A program made the position numbers and the translations under genes. A stretch of DNA of 64,000 nucleotides from Maribacter sp. (lineage in GTDB: Bacteria; Bacteroidota; Bacteroidia; Flavobacteriales; Flavobacteriaceae), in NCBI GenBank assembly GCA_011050675.1, contig DRFI01000020.1, forward strand, positions 1 through 64,000, given 5' to 3'. Within the stretch, counting starts at the first letter, position 1. Each line of letters starts with the position of its first letter. The notes beneath the pieces were generated by a model. The model worked only from the letters and a program-made list of their open reading frames with translations. It searched no databases and had not been told where the DNA came from. Positions 55,318 to 64,000 of the stretch are shown here, in pieces.

Positions 55318-57639
55318 ATGAAAAATAAATTCTTATTCAAGGCATTTTTATTGATCATATTTATCTCAACGATATCTTGGGTAGATAAAGACAAGAGTGA
55401 TATTTTAGTTCATAATATCACTGAATTTGACAACGCAGTTTCTACTGCCGAGCCTGGCACCGTAATTGTCTTGGCCAACGGAGTATGGAATAATGTTCAG
55501 TTAAAATTTACAGGAGAAGGTATCGAGAGTGCTCCAATTACTGTAAAAGCAGAAACACCGGGCAAAGTATTTATTGAAGGGATTTCAAATTTAGAAATTG
55601 CTGGAAATTATTTAATTGTCGATGGACTGTATTTTAGGAATGGTTATACACCAACTGAAAATGTAATCGCTTTTAGAACAAGTAAAGAAAATGTAGCTAA
55701 CTACTCTAGGGTTACAAATTGTGTGATTCTAGATTACAATCAGCAACAAAGAGATAAGGATGATCTCTGGGTTCAGTTTTATGGTACTCACAATACATTA
55801 GACCACTGTTATATTGCAGGCAAAACCAATGGAGGTCCAACAGTTAGGGTAGATCTAAAAGGAAATCAAAGCATTAGAAATTATCATCAAATAGTAGATA
55901 ATCATTTTGGACCTAGACCTAGAAAAGGTGGTGCTAGAGGAGAAACTATTCAACTAGGTAGTAGCTTTACATCTATGTCGCCAAGTAATACAACTATCGC
56001 CAATAATTTATTTGAAGAATGTAACGGGGAAGTTGAGATTATTTCTAGCAAGACAAATTTTAATGAAATTAGAAATAATGTATTCTATAAAAGTGAAGGC
56101 TCTGTTGTAACACGTCATGGTAATTATGCCGTTATAGATGGTAATTATTTTATTGGCGATGGTACAAATAAAAACTACGGTGGAATAAGACTTGTAAACA
56201 CAGGGCATTGGGTTATTAATAATTACTTCTATAAAATTATTGGCGAAAACTTTAGAAGTCCATTAGCTGTAATGAACGGAATTCCTAAATCGCCATTAAA
56301 TAGGTACAACCAAGTTACCGATGTTGTGGTTGCATACAACACGTATGTAGATTGTAAATCGCCTTGGCAATTTGGAGTGGGTACAAACATTGAACAAAAA
56401 GATGTCCTTCCAGAATCAGAAATACGCTCAGCTAGAGCACTTAGAACAGAAGTTGCCAATAATATTATCTACAATAGTACAGGTGATAAAAATGTAATTA
56501 TTGAACATGATAAGGCTGATGGAGTTAAATTCGAAAGCAACATTATTAATAATCAAGGTGTAGCTTTTGGTGATACAACAAGGATTAAGGCTAGTGAATT
56601 TGAATTGACAAAAGTTGGTGAGTATGTCTATCTACCTAAACTAACCAGTGAATTTGATATTTATCAAGGTTTTGGTTTTAAAACAATTACCAAAGATCTT
56701 TTTGGGAATTCTAGAGAAAACAAAAATTCAATTGGAGCTGCGGTTCAAGGTGAATTCAATGACACAAATATTTTAGATAAAACCAAATATGGAGCTGACT
56801 GGTATTCTAATATTGTAAAAACTACAACTCCTAATATCATAGAAGTTTCCAAAGCTAAAGGAGAATTAGCAGCTAAAATAGCTGCTGCTAAAGCAGGAGA
56901 TATTATCTCTTTAAAACCAGGTAAATACAAAGTATCAAAATCGATACTAATCAACAAAACAATTACAATTCAATCTAAAGAAAACGAAAAAGCTGAAATC
57001 GTTTTTACAGGTGCTGATAATACACCTCTATTTGAATTGAATCCTTATGGGGTTTTAAACATTAAGAATGTATCACTTACAGGTAACGGTAAACAAAAGG
57101 CATTTTCGAACCTAAAGGAAAATATGTCGAACCAATACGGGCTGACTGTTACCGGTTGCGATATCAACAATTTCGATTATGTACTAAAGGCGTATAAACA
57201 AACATTTGCCCAAGAGATTACTTTTAAAGATACTGCAATTGCCGATTGTGAAAACGGTATTGAATTATCTGAAGAAACAAATGATAAAGGAGATTACAAC
57301 GTAGAGTACTTAACAATTGAAAACTGTACGTTCACAAACGTTAACCAAAATGTGATCGATTATTATAGAGGTGGATATGATGAATCAACAATTGGAGGAA
57401 ACTTAATGGTAACAAACTCCAGTTTTTCAAATTGTGGGTCGAAGGAAGAAAACGGAATTTTGTTAAACACTAGAGGTATTGTAAACGTTGATATTTCAAA
57501 TAATACTTTTAAAAATAACAATGTAAAATTAGTGGCATTACTTTGGGGAGCAAAGAATAATTCACATGCCAATAATGAAATTACAAACTCAGGTCAGATT
57601 AAGGTAGAAGAAAATCTTAAGATGAAATTAATGTACTAA
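55318..57639 (+). CDS. PL6-family alginate lyase, exported
   Basis: 773 residues with a hydrophobic N-terminal signal or anchor (FLFKAFLLIIFISTISW). The beta-helix begins at about 35 and has the PL6 signature FGPRPRKGGARGETIQLG near 195. The catalytic pair appears as Lys245 (in ISSKTN) and Arg266 (in VTRHGN), 21 residues apart as in chondroitinase B; a Ca-binding Glu pair is in NGEVEI. From about 520 on, a second beta-helix region (LKPGKYKVSKSILINKTI) forms the C-terminal domain of longer PL6 enzymes. It cuts alginate by beta-elimination. The start at 55318 is set by the promoter and the leader. Confidence 0.92.
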   Translation: MKNKFLFKAFLLIIFISTISWVDKDKSDILVHNITEFDNAVSTAEPGTVIVLANGVWNNVQLKFTGEGIESAPITVKAETPGKVFIEGISNLEIAGNYLIVDGLYFRNGYTPTENVIAFRTSKENVANYSRVTNCVILDYNQQQRDKDDLWVQFYGTHNTLDHCYIAGKTNGGPTVRVDLKGNQSIRNYHQIVDNHFGPRPRKGGARGETIQLGSSFTSMSPSNTTIANNLFEECNGEVEIISSKTNFNEIRNNVFYKSEGSVVTRHGNYAVIDGNYFIGDGTNKNYGGIRLVNTGHWVINNYFYKIIGENFRSPLAVMNGIPKSPLNRYNQVTDVVVAYNTYVDCKSPWQFGVGTNIEQKDVLPESEIRSARALRTEVANNIIYNSTGDKNVIIEHDKADGVKFESNIINNQGVAFGDTTRIKASEFELTKVGEYVYLPKLTSEFDIYQGFGFKTITKDLFGNSRENKNSIGAAVQGEFNDTNILDKTKYGADWYSNIVKTTTPNIIEVSKAKGELAAKIAAAKAGDIISLKPGKYKVSKSILINKTITIQSKENEKAEIVFTGADNTPLFELNPYGVLNIKNVSLTGNGKQKAFSNLKENMSNQYGLTVTGCDINNFDYVLKAYKQTFAQEITFKDTAIADCENGIELSEETNDKGDYNVEYLTIENCTFTNVNQNVIDYYRGGYDESTIGGNLMVTNSSFSNCGSKEENGILLNTRGIVNVDISNNTFKNNNVKLVALLWGAKNNSHANNEITNSGQIKVEENLKMKLMY

Positions 57640-57753
57640 TTCAAAAGATAAACCACTACCCTAAAACTCATTTGTTTTCATATTTTGAAGTAAAACAGTT
57701 TTCAGACAAAGAGAAATAGTTTGTAAATGATTTTTGAATAGCAAATTAAAAGA

Positions 57754-59994
57754 ATGTATACAAAAAAAATCAACTGGGCGATAATAACTATCACATGCTT
57801 ATTTATAAGTATTTTCCCTATAATTATTCAAGCTCAAGAACATCCTAACCTTATTTTAACAAAGGCTGGGGTAGAAAAAATTAGAGCACAACTAGGTAAT
57901 GTTCCTTTATTCGATGCATCTCTTCAAAATTTAAAAGAAGAAGTAGACGCAGAAATGGCTTCGGGTATAGATACTCCTATTCCAAAAGATTATTCTGGTG
58001 GCTACACACATGCACGTCATAAGCGTAACATGGTAGTGATGCAACAAGCTGGTATTTTATATCAAATATTGGATGATGAAAAATATGCGAAGTATGTAAA
58101 AGACATGCTAATGCAATATGAAGGAATGTATAAAACATTACCGTTGCATCCAAAAACAAGATCTTATGCTAGAGGTAAATTGTTTTGGCAATGTCTAAAT
58201 GATTCTAACTGGTTGGTTTATGTTAGCCAGGCATACGATTGCATTTTTAACTACTTAAGTAAGGACGAAAGAAAAAAATTAGAAAAAAATCTTTTTAAGC
58301 CATTTGCGGATCATATTTCAGTTGACAGTCCGCAGTTTTACCAAAGAGTGCACAACCATAGTACATGGGGTAATGCAGCTGTTGGCATGATCGGTTTGGT
58401 AATGAATGACAAAGAGTTGATTGATCGCGCCCTCTATGGTATAAAAGGTGTTAATTTAGATAAAACGGCCAAAGATGATGATGGAGGTTTCTTAAATAAA
58501 GATGGAAAAGCAGGGTTTTTAGCGAATATTGAAGAACCATTTTCACCTGATGGATATTATAATGAAGGTCCATATTACCAACGTTATGCGATGTATCCAT
58601 TTTTGATTTTTGCTGAAGGATTACATAACGTAAAACCTGAATTAAAAATATTCGAATACAAAGATGGTGTCCTTTTAAAATCAATTAATGCACTTATTAA
58701 TTTATCTGATGCTGATGGCGATTTCTTTCCTCTTAACGACGGACAAAAAGGAATGTCTTATTATAACGATGCTTTAGTTACAGCTGTAGATATTTCTTAT
58801 CATTTCGGGAACCAAGACCCAGGCTTATTAAGCATCGCAAAAAAACAAAATAAAGTCTTGTTAGACGATTCTGGCTTGGCAGTTGCGCTTGGAATTAAAA
58901 ATGGCGAAGCAAAACCATTCGACAAAAAATCCATCAACTTATCTGACGGACCAGAAGGTACCCAAGGTGGCGTCGGTATTTTACGAAGTGACGACTTAGA
59001 ACTTGTTTTTAAATATGCCTCTCAAGGATCAAGTCATGGTCATTATGATAAGTTGTCCTATTCATTCTACGATAATGGTGACGAAGTACTTCAAGATTAT
59101 GGTTTAGCACGTTTTGTAAATATTGAGCAAAAAGGTGGCGGTAATTATTTAAAGGAGAATAAAACTTGGGCGAAACAAACCATTGCTCATAATACACTAG
59201 TACAGAACGAGAAGTCTCACTATCAGGGCAAATATGATATTGGAAGCAAGTACCATCCAGATTTATATCTTTTTGATGATTCTAATGCCGCTGTACAAAT
59301 AGTTAGTGCAATAGAGACTAATGCGTATCCTGGAACAGAGATGCACAGAACAATGGCTATTATTAAAGATGATGCATTTGAAAAGCCTTTCACGCTTGAT
59401 ATTCTACGAGTTAAGTCTGATAGTACAAATCAGTACGATTTGCCCTTTTATTTTATGGGTCAAGTATTGAACACAAATTTTGAATACGAAGTTCCGAAAA
59501 CATTAGATCTTTTAGGCACTGATAACGGCTATCAACATTTATGGTCAGAGGGCTGTGGAAGTACAACAGAAGAAAACACTAAATTAAGCTGGTTAGATAA
59601 AGGAAAGTTCTATACGTTAACATCTGCAACTTCAAAAAATGACGAACTACGGTTTGTAAGAATAGGAGCCAATGACCCTGAATTTAATTTAAGAAGAGAG
59701 GCTGGCTTTATTATTCGTAGAAAGGATTCTAAAAACACCCTATTCGTTTCAGCGATAGAAGCACATGGCAGCTATAGTCCAATCTCAGAATCTGCAGTGA
59801 ACTCTAAAAGCAACATTACAGAGTTAAATGTGGTTTTAGATACTGTAGATTACACAGCTATTTCAATTACTACCGTAAATGGAAATAATAAGTTGTTTAT
59901 TCTAGCAAATACAAATGCTTCAAAAGAAGCGAAACATACTTTAAAAATAAACGATAAGGACTACACTTGGACGGGTTCTTATTATTACAATTAA
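57754..59994 (+). CDS. PL17-family oligoalginate lyase
   Basis: 746 residues with signal peptide ending IIQAQ. An N-terminal alpha/alpha toroid (about 25-370) precedes a beta-sandwich heparinase-II/III-like domain. Catalytic residues match the PL17 scheme: Asn201 and His202 in RVHNHSTWG, Tyr274 or Tyr275 in EGPYYQRY, and the His pair 428/430 in SSHGHYDKLSY. The enzyme removes unsaturated monouronate (DEH) from alginate oligomer ends, most likely in the periplasm. It lies 114 bp after the PL6 gene and 23 bp before the KdgF gene, in one rightward operon. Confidence 0.93.
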   Translation: MYTKKINWAIITITCLFISIFPIIIQAQEHPNLILTKAGVEKIRAQLGNVPLFDASLQNLKEEVDAEMASGIDTPIPKDYSGGYTHARHKRNMVVMQQAGILYQILDDEKYAKYVKDMLMQYEGMYKTLPLHPKTRSYARGKLFWQCLNDSNWLVYVSQAYDCIFNYLSKDERKKLEKNLFKPFADHISVDSPQFYQRVHNHSTWGNAAVGMIGLVMNDKELIDRALYGIKGVNLDKTAKDDDGGFLNKDGKAGFLANIEEPFSPDGYYNEGPYYQRYAMYPFLIFAEGLHNVKPELKIFEYKDGVLLKSINALINLSDADGDFFPLNDGQKGMSYYNDALVTAVDISYHFGNQDPGLLSIAKKQNKVLLDDSGLAVALGIKNGEAKPFDKKSINLSDGPEGTQGGVGILRSDDLELVFKYASQGSSHGHYDKLSYSFYDNGDEVLQDYGLARFVNIEQKGGGNYLKENKTWAKQTIAHNTLVQNEKSHYQGKYDIGSKYHPDLYLFDDSNAAVQIVSAIETNAYPGTEMHRTMAIIKDDAFEKPFTLDILRVKSDSTNQYDLPFYFMGQVLNTNFEYEVPKTLDLLGTDNGYQHLWSEGCGSTTEENTKLSWLDKGKFYTLTSATSKNDELRFVRIGANDPEFNLRREAGFIIRRKDSKNTLFVSAIEAHGSYSPISESAVNSKSNITELNVVLDTVDYTAISITTVNGNNKLFILANTNASKEAKHTLKINDKDYTWTGSYYYN

Positions 59995-60017
59995 ACTAAT
60001 ATTAAAACAATAAAAAA

Positions 60018-60392
60018 ATGAAGCGATTTAGTGAAAAGTACGTCATTTCAAAAGATATGGAATGGGAAAAACTTGGTGGAGGAGTATCACGAAAGTTTTT
60101 AGGTTTCGATAATCAAATCATGATGGTGAAAGTGAAATTTGACAAAGGAGCATTAGGCGCACCACATCAACATTTTCATACACAAGCTACCTATTGTGTT
60201 TCAGGTAAATTTGAATTTGAAATTGATGGCGTTAAGAAAATTGTAGAAGCTGGTGATGGAGTTTATATCGAACCTAACCTATTGCACAGTGCAGTTTGCT
60301 TAGAGGAAGGTATGCTAATTGACACCTTTAGTCCTGTAAGAGAAGATTTCTTGAGCGGAGGTGCAGTATCTTATTTCGGAGATAAAGAATAA
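60018..60392 (+). CDS. kdgF: KdgF-like cupin, unsaturated uronate ring opener
   Basis: 124 residues, a single cupin domain without a leader. The metal ligands of the KdgF type are visible: His50 and His52 in APHQHFH, Gln56 and His90 in PNLLHSAV. KdgF opens 4,5-unsaturated monouronates from alginate or pectin to the linear keto sugar, speeding entry to the DEH/KDG route. It follows PL17, the enzyme that makes its substrate, by 23 bp. The lack of a leader places it in the cytosol, implying that the uronate is imported before this step. Confidence 0.9.
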   Translation: MKRFSEKYVISKDMEWEKLGGGVSRKFLGFDNQIMMVKVKFDKGALGAPHQHFHTQATYCVSGKFEFEIDGVKKIVEAGDGVYIEPNLLHSAVCLEEGMLIDTFSPVREDFLSGGAVSYFGDKE

Positions 60393-60505
60393 AAAATCAA
60401 TGGCCATTACAAGAAATTTTAATGGATGGAAATATTCTTATTCGAAAAGATTTCATGAAGTAAATATTATTTTTTAATCACATTTTAAATGCTGGACCAA
60501 TAATT

Positions 60506-61759
60506 ATGACAACGGAAAATATATCCCTTATAGGAAAGTTTAAAAGGAGTCTTAAAAATTTTGGTCCAGCATTTTTTATTATTGGTTACGTTGTAGGTAC
60601 CGGTAGTGTAACCTCTATGGTAGTTTCTGGAGCTAAATATGGACTTAGCCTTTCATGGGCACTACTGCTCTCTTGTTTTTTTACATACTTCTTACTAATA
60701 TCAATTAGTAAATTGACCATCGTTTCTGGAGATACGCTAATGCTGAATTTTAAAAAAGCATTTGGGAAACCGCTCACTATTTTTATTATTACCGCATTAC
60801 TCGTGTCAATAGTTTCTTCATGCATAGGTGTAATGGGTGTTGTTGCCGAAGTAACTATGGAATGGATTTCAGTAAAAACTTCCATTTCATTTCTTAACGG
60901 TCCTATTGTTTCTATCTTTTTTATCGCATTACTTATTGGTCTTTTTTGGACGGGTAAACACGAAAATTTTATAAAGGCAATGAGTATTATGGTTGGCTTT
61001 ATGGCTCTGGCTTTTATTATTACCAGTTTTATGGTGGTAAAGGAAGCAGGCACTTCAATTATCGAGTTCTTTCCTGAATTACCTAAAGGCGATAACAACG
61101 GATTAGTAATTGCAGGTATTGTAGGTACTACTATGGCAGGTGTTTGTTTAGCTTCTAGAAGTATTTTGGTTCAAGAACAAAACTGGGGTTTAAAAGATTT
61201 GAAAACAGAAAACAAAGATGCCATGTCTTCAATGGTAATGACGTTTTTAATTAGTCTAGCCATAATGATCAGTGCAACTGGTACACTTTACTTTAAAGGT
61301 GCTCCTGTAGATGATGCTACAGATATGATGCATGCTTTAGGACCATGGGCAGGAGATTTTGCCCTTACCCTTTTTACCTTGGGAATTATTGGTGCAGGAC
61401 TATCGTCAATCTTTCCTAATCTATTACTATTTCCATGGTTGGTCGCAGACTATACAGGCACTGAGCGCGACATGAAAAAGCCACTTTACAAGGGTATCGT
61501 TGTTTTAGTAGCACTTTCTGGTTTAATCGTTCCTATTCTAGGAGGAAAACCAGTTTGGATCCTAATTGCTTCTCAAGCATTGAGTCCGTTCGTAATGCCT
61601 TTAATTACACTCTTTCTACTTATCCTTCTAAACAAAGAGAGCATTATGAAAGAACATAAAATAGGTCTTTGGATGAACCTAGCTTTAGGTGCTACTTTTA
61701 TTTTCAACTGCTATATGCTATACGTTGCCTTAAACGGATTTATTGATTTTATTCAATAA
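60506..61759 (+). CDS. NRAMP-superfamily permease of the alginate operon, no metal motif
   Basis: 417 residues with about eleven membrane segments. The first segment reads FGPAFFIIGYVVGTGSV, with GTGS (31-34) in place of DPGN. In segment 6 the region GTTMAGVCLASRSIL has no MPH. All direct Mn/Fe ligands of the NRAMP family are therefore missing. It is 113 bp after kdgF and 40 bp before the second PL6 gene, on the same strand. As the only inner-membrane carrier in this locus, a role in bringing in DEH or short uronates is a strong inference, but direct evidence is lacking. It is only moderately like the other NRAMP-like protein at 22241. Confidence 0.85.
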   Translation: MTTENISLIGKFKRSLKNFGPAFFIIGYVVGTGSVTSMVVSGAKYGLSLSWALLLSCFFTYFLLISISKLTIVSGDTLMLNFKKAFGKPLTIFIITALLVSIVSSCIGVMGVVAEVTMEWISVKTSISFLNGPIVSIFFIALLIGLFWTGKHENFIKAMSIMVGFMALAFIITSFMVVKEAGTSIIEFFPELPKGDNNGLVIAGIVGTTMAGVCLASRSILVQEQNWGLKDLKTENKDAMSSMVMTFLISLAIMISATGTLYFKGAPVDDATDMMHALGPWAGDFALTLFTLGIIGAGLSSIFPNLLLFPWLVADYTGTERDMKKPLYKGIVVLVALSGLIVPILGGKPVWILIASQALSPFVMPLITLFLLILLNKESIMKEHKIGLWMNLALGATFIFNCYMLYVALNGFIDFIQ

Positions 61760-61799
61760 ACTATAAGTCGAAAGCTTATCGATATAATGAATTGTTTTT

Positions 61800-64000
61800 A
61801 TGAAAAAAATATTACTAGTCATTACCTCGCTATTTCTAATGGCTTCCTGCGAAGAAAACAATTCTAAAAAAAGCATCTATGTTAAAGACATAGCTGAACT
61901 AAATCAAGCTATAAAACAAGCCGTACCTGGAGATGACATTATACTATCTAATGGAATTTGGAATAATACAGCTATTAAATTCTACGGTAAAGGCACAAAA
62001 GAACAGCCAATTAGTATAAGTGCAGAAACACCTGGAAAAGTATATTTAGAAGGCAATTCTTATCTAAAATTAGGTGGAGAACATTTAACCGTAAAAGGAT
62101 TGTACTTTAAAAACGGATACGCCCCCGAAAGTTCCATTATTCGTTTTATGATCAATGAAGATAGCGTTGCCAATAACTGCAGGATTACAAATACAGTTAT
62201 AAAAGATTACACCAAGCCAAACAGATTTACAAATGACCGTTGGATAGAACTGTACGGCAAGCATAATACATTTGACCACAATTATATCTCAGGAAAATCT
62301 AATGACGGAGAAACATTAAGGGTGTTTTTTACTGGAAACCAACACATTAACAACCATCATCAAATTGTAAATAATTATTTTGGTCCACGTCCTAGAAAAG
62401 GAGGTCCTAGAGCTGAAACAATACGTATTGGCGATAGTAAAACACGTATGACACCTGGCTATGTAAATGTATCTAATAATTATTTTGAAGCTTGTAACGG
62501 CGAGGTAGAGATTATATCTGACAAGACCAATTTCAATTCTTTCAATAATAATATTTTCTACAAATCTGAAGGCTCACTTGTTCTAAGGCATAGTAGTTAT
62601 GCAACTGTAAATGGTAATATTTTTATTGGTGGTGATGAATCTGAATTTTATGGCGGAGTTAGAGTCGTAAATGCCGGACACTGGATTACCAATAATTATT
62701 TCTATAAAAGTAATGGTGAAGAATTTAGGTCTCCACTAGCCATTATGAACGGTATACCAATGACGCCATTAAATAGGTATTTACAAGTATCGGATATTGT
62801 AGTTGCCTATAATACTTGGGTAGATTGTAAATCTCCATGGCAGATAGGCATTGGTCAAAATCTAAAAAGTGCTAGCGTACTGCCTGCAAGTGAAATTCGA
62901 TCCGCACCTCCTATCCGCTCTATCATCGCAAATAATATCATCTACAATACCACAACTGATAACACCCCGGTTATTAACCATAGTGAAATGGATGGTATTT
63001 TATTTAAAAACAATGTGATAGATAATAATGGCACTCGGTATTCAGAATACGATGTTTTGAACAATGGAAAACTAAAAATGAAGAAAATCAATGATTGGCT
63101 TTATGCTCCTATAAATACTAAAGACAGCATTCTAAACTCAGTTTACAACGGGTATGATTTTGCTAAAATTGACAAGGATATTTTTGAAGCAACACGTAGT
63201 AACGAAAATGGTGTTGGAGCCATCAATCAACTTTCATCAGCTAAGAAATTTGTAATCGATAAGAAAAAGTATGGTCCAGATTGGTATACTGTTGAAGATG
63301 TAGCCTATGAGCCAAAAATAATTCAAGCTTCATCTGCCGAAGGAGAGCTCGTTAATAAAATTCTATTAGCGCATTCTGGCGATATTATTGAATTGACAGA
63401 TGCAACATACTATTTAAAATCACCGTTAATTATAGACAAGAACATTACACTTCTATCAAAAGATGCAACTACCAAGTCGCAACTTATATTTGAAAGCAAA
63501 AATGATAGTTTAGCTTTTAATATGAAACCATATGGGGCTTTAAATCTAAAACGAATAAAACTAAAAGGAGCAATTAATAAAATTGCTTTCGCTCCTTTAA
63601 AAACGAACATGTCTTCTGCCTACGATTTAAATATAGAGGATTGTGAATTAGATAATTTCGGGTTTATACTAAAAGCCTACAAAGGATCTTTCGCCAACAG
63701 TATAACATTAAATAATACTTCCTTTAAAAATTGTTTAAACGGCATAGTGCTAGCTGCCGATAAAAAAGGAGACTATAATGCAGAAATGGTACGTATAGAA
63801 AAATGTGATTTTGAAAATATATCGCAAAATGTCATACATTTCTATAGAGGTGGTTACGACGAATCTACTATTGGAGGCTATTTAACCATCCTAAATTCTA
63901 ATTTTACAAATTGTGGAAAGAATGAAAAAAGTCAAGTTTTAATAAAGACAAGAGGAATTATCAACCTCTTACTTTCTGGTAATACATTCAAAAATAATCC
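61800..64000 (+). CDS. Second PL6-family alginate lyase, lipoprotein (cut by window end)
   Basis: Opens with ATG at 61800 and remains open to the window edge (733 complete codons seen). The leader ends in LMASC, a lipobox, so unlike the first PL6 it should be lipid-anchored. FGPRPRKGGPRAETIRIG near 194 gives the family signature; the catalytic pair is Lys242 (ISDKTN) and Arg263 (VLRHSS), 21 residues apart. The C-terminal beta-helix region aligns along its length with that of the 55318 gene (YRGGYDESTIGG near 683 in both), so the two are full-length paralogues. It lies 40 bp after the NRAMP-like gene. The 3' end is beyond the window. Confidence 0.9.
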   Translation, partial: MKKILLVITSLFLMASCEENNSKKSIYVKDIAELNQAIKQAVPGDDIILSNGIWNNTAIKFYGKGTKEQPISISAETPGKVYLEGNSYLKLGGEHLTVKGLYFKNGYAPESSIIRFMINEDSVANNCRITNTVIKDYTKPNRFTNDRWIELYGKHNTFDHNYISGKSNDGETLRVFFTGNQHINNHHQIVNNYFGPRPRKGGPRAETIRIGDSKTRMTPGYVNVSNNYFEACNGEVEIISDKTNFNSFNNNIFYKSEGSLVLRHSSYATVNGNIFIGGDESEFYGGVRVVNAGHWITNNYFYKSNGEEFRSPLAIMNGIPMTPLNRYLQVSDIVVAYNTWVDCKSPWQIGIGQNLKSASVLPASEIRSAPPIRSIIANNIIYNTTTDNTPVINHSEMDGILFKNNVIDNNGTRYSEYDVLNNGKLKMKKINDWLYAPINTKDSILNSVYNGYDFAKIDKDIFEATRSNENGVGAINQLSSAKKFVIDKKKYGPDWYTVEDVAYEPKIIQASSAEGELVNKILLAHSGDIIELTDATYYLKSPLIIDKNITLLSKDATTKSQLIFESKNDSLAFNMKPYGALNLKRIKLKGAINKIAFAPLKTNMSSAYDLNIEDCELDNFGFILKAYKGSFANSITLNNTSFKNCLNGIVLAADKKGDYNAEMVRIEKCDFENISQNVIHFYRGGYDESTIGGYLTILNSNFTNCGKNEKSQVLIKTRGIINLLLSGNTFKNN

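Noticed and set aside
60586-61098. 170-codon frame opposite the NRAMP-like gene.
   Set aside because: Antisense to clear membrane segments; Ile/Thr/Pro-rich shadow composition.
1-64000. CRISPR arrays, insertion sequences and rRNA.
   Set aside because: Looked for regular direct repeats with spacers, transposase frames and rRNA-like stretches; none found.

Overview
The window looks like a chromosome segment of a marine flavobacterium (Bacteroidota, Flavobacteriaceae-like). It is AT-rich. It carries three SusC/SusD-type or lyase-centred glycan-utilisation loci, an ECF sigma/FecR pair, a hybrid-two-component-like AraC regulator, a Por-secretion C-terminal tail, several twin-arginine leaders and Bacteroidota-type promoter boxes (TTG-N19-TAnnTTTG). 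There is no rRNA, intact tRNA, CRISPR array, transposase or integrase in it.

Layout. (1) 1-3000: three short + strand genes (CDF metal exporter, WD40-like lipoprotein, small membrane-anchored DUF922-like protein) separated by spacers with hairpins and imperfect inverted repeats, resembling a gene-cassette region. (2) 3394-35775: a 32-kb block bracketed by two direct copies (145 bp, about 89% identical, no gaps) of a sequence ending in the 3' part of a Met-tRNA-like gene. Inside are an ECF sigma factor, FecR anti-sigma, STN-type SusC, SusD and a long leftward gene train: amidohydrolase, unknown lipoprotein, NRAMP-like permease, epimerase-like protein, DapA-family aldolase, GNAT, PQQ sugar dehydrogenase-cytochrome c, GH109-like oxidoreductase, FAD oxidoreductase, M20 hydrolase, beta-helix protein, nitrilase-family amidase, TPR, purple acid phosphatase, di-haem peroxidase and a double SGNH esterase. 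A divergent GH31 gene closes the block. The content suggests uptake of a glycan or glycoconjugate containing amide and ester bonds, with periplasmic oxidation and intracellular aldol cleavage; the substrate is not recognisable.

(3) 35969-48138: a compact locus of HTCS-like regulator, SusC, SusD, a GDPD-like/alkaline phosphatase fusion and a calcineurin-like phosphoesterase. It looks like a system for phosphorylated or phosphodiester-containing ligands. The regulator appears to have lost its phospho-accepting His and Asp. (4) 48325-53385: housekeeping or stress genes (topoisomerase III, DsrE-like, BLUF photoreceptor, small lipoprotein, peroxiredoxin-like), ended by a strong bidirectional terminator.

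(5) 53496-64000: an alginate locus. A leftward pair (RraA-like, Tat-type sugar isomerase) and a rightward operon (PL6 lyase, PL17 oligoalginate lyase, KdgF cupin, NRAMP-like permease, second PL6 lyase cut by the window end) diverge from one short control region holding two opposed promoters and two TGGT(T/C)AACCA palindromes. PL6 would cut alginate outside or in the periplasm, PL17 would release unsaturated monouronate, KdgF would linearise it, and the NRAMP-like permease is the only inner-membrane carrier visible in the locus. NRAMP-like proteins without the metal-binding DPGN motif occur in both loci 2 and 5, which is the most suggestive link between them.
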